NCBI GenBank assembly: GCA_963822825.1
Contig: CAWGIW010000005.1
Coordinates: 248,001 to 312,000 of the forward strand
DNA: 64,000 nt
Reading direction: 5' to 3'
Source: JAWWPY01 sp963822825
GTDB lineage: Bacteria > Actinomycetota > Actinomycetes > Streptosporangiales > Streptosporangiaceae
Part shown: one piece after another, positions 63,278 to 64,000 of the stretch
Layout: each line of letters starts with the position of its first letter
How positions within the stretch are numbered: the first letter of the stretch is position 1
Program-made: the position numbers and the translations under genes
Notes under the pieces: model-generated
What the model was told of the DNA's origin: nothing
Databases searched by the model: none
What the model saw: the letters and a program-made list of their open reading frames with translations, nothing else

Positions 63278-64000
63278 TCAGGTTGAACAGGCGGTGCCGT
63301 TTACCGTGAAGGCGGTCGGGACGGCGTCGCTGGCGGCCCAGGTGCCCTGGAAGCCCATGGAGGTGCTGGCGCCGGCGGCGATCGTCGCGTTGTAGTTCAC
63401 GTTGGTGATGGTCACGCCTTCGCCGCTCTGGGCCACCACGCCGTTCCAGGCATTGGTGATCTTCTGGTCACCGGGGAAGGTGAAGCCGACCGTCCAGCCG
63501 TTGATCGGCGACGTGCCGGGGTTGGAGATGGTCACGCTGGCCACGAAGCCACTGGCCCACTGACTCTGGGTCGTGTAGGTGACCGTGCAGGCTCCGGCGG
63601 GGGCCGCGACAGCCCAGGTGAACGTGGTGGATCCCGAGGCACCCGTGGCGTCCTGGGCCGTTACCGTGACCGTTGACGTGCCGCCCGCCGTCGGGGTGCC
63701 GGAGATGAGCCCGGTCGAGGAACTGATCGACAGGCCCGCGGGCAGGCCGGCCGCGGTGTAGCTCAGGGTCTGGCCGGCCGCGGAGTCGGCCGCGTGGATC
63801 GGCAGGCTCACCGCGGTGCCCGTGGCGCCGGTCTGATTGCCCGGGTTGGTCACCGTCACCGTGTTCCCGGTGGCGGTCGAGCCAGCCGGGATGTCGTAGG
63901 TGACCAGCGAGCGGGCCGGGATGGTCGCGGTGAATGCACCGCCGCTGACCGGGATGGTCGCCTGCGCGGCGGTGTCGCTGGAGGCGTCGGTCAGGTACGG
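63278..64000 (-). CDS. Secreted glycoside hydrolase, C-terminal part with Ig-like and CBM2 domains (partial)
   Basis: The 3' 240 codons of a gene whose start is outside the window. The visible part begins YLTDASSDTAAQATIPVSGG and SLVTYDIPAGSTATG, resembling the C-terminal beta domain of GH30-type and related secreted glycosidases. It continues with a putative-Ig (He_PIG) domain (LSYTAAGLPAGLSISSSTGL; SGTPTAGGTSTVTVTAQDAT) and ends in a CBM2 (CTVTYTTQSQWASGFVASVT; AFTVNGTACST). A polysaccharide-degrading enzyme bound to cellulose or xylan is likely; the catalytic family needs the missing 5' part. Confidence 0.85.
   Translation of the reverse strand, partial: PYLTDASSDTAAQATIPVSGGAFTATIPARSLVTYDIPAGSTATGNTVTVTNPGNQTGATGTAVSLPIHAADSAAGQTLSYTAAGLPAGLSISSSTGLISGTPTAGGTSTVTVTAQDATGASGSTTFTWAVAAPAGACTVTYTTQSQWASGFVASVTISNPGTSPINGWTVGFTFPGDQKITNAWNGVVAQSGEGVTITNVNYNATIAAGASTSMGFQGTWAASDAVPTAFTVNGTACST

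Noticed and set aside
1..64000. tRNA, rRNA, riboswitch or prophage genes
   Set aside because: I looked for tRNA T-arm-like GGTTCGA contexts, integrases and phage structural genes and recognised none; a covariance-model search would be needed to exclude small RNAs.

Overview
The window is very GC-rich, uses GTG starts freely and carries families typical of filamentous Actinomycetota: XRE/DUF5753 with DUF397, DUF574-type methyltransferases, a DevR/DevS pair, CBM2-bearing secreted glycosidases and LacI-controlled sugar operons. A soil-living, plant-polysaccharide-degrading actinomycete (Streptosporangiales- or Streptomycetales-like) fits best. The genus cannot be read from this sequence alone. 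No rRNA, tRNA, CRISPR array, phage or insertion sequence was recognised.

Layout. 0.3-8.6 kb (+): nucleoside import and salvage (BMP lipoprotein, double ABC ATPase, two permeases, purine nucleoside phosphorylase, phospho-sugar mutase). All six genes are peppered with one-base frameshifts although their motifs are intact. 8.6-14.8 kb (-): three tandem paralogous membrane histidine kinases with overlapping ends and near-identical sequence tracts. 14.9-15.6 kb: an XdhC-type protein. 15.6-37 kb: an arabinan/L-arabinose locus. It holds a minus-strand operon (GH127 plus an importer without ATPase), two LacI regulators, araB-araD-araA, and a third LacI heading GH51 arabinofuranosidase, a second importer and an MsmK-type ATPase that could power both importers. 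Small accessory genes lie at 27.5-29.6 kb.

37-52 kb looks like a DosR/DevR dormancy-type regulon: a DevR regulator, a DevS-like GAF-GAF kinase with a conserved candidate haem ligand, an Rv1733c-like membrane protein, a stand-alone cytochrome b, two PPOX-fold proteins, two universal stress proteins, DUF1918, a GNAT/acyl-CoA-synthetase fusion and a kinase-derived DHp-only protein. At least six GGGACC-type palindromes matching the DosR box lie in its intergenic gaps, two pairs of them spaced about two helical turns apart.

52-64 kb: an MFS exporter with its TetR regulator, two tandem DUF574 methyltransferases, a secreted GH6 cellulase with CBM2, a small zincin, an S51 peptidase, an alcohol-dehydrogenase relic, an RtcB RNA ligase interrupted by a 303-residue intein with an HNH domain and a possible zinc finger, and the 3' end of another CBM2-bearing secreted glycosidase.

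The most notable points are the predicted DosR-type regulon with a pseudo-DHp protein and orphan cytochrome b, the intein placed exactly at the metal-binding cysteine of RtcB, and sequence homogenisation among the three kinases. Many single-base frameshifts, densest in the first 8.6 kb, sit in short G/C runs and look more like assembly errors than decay, but this must be tested with reads.
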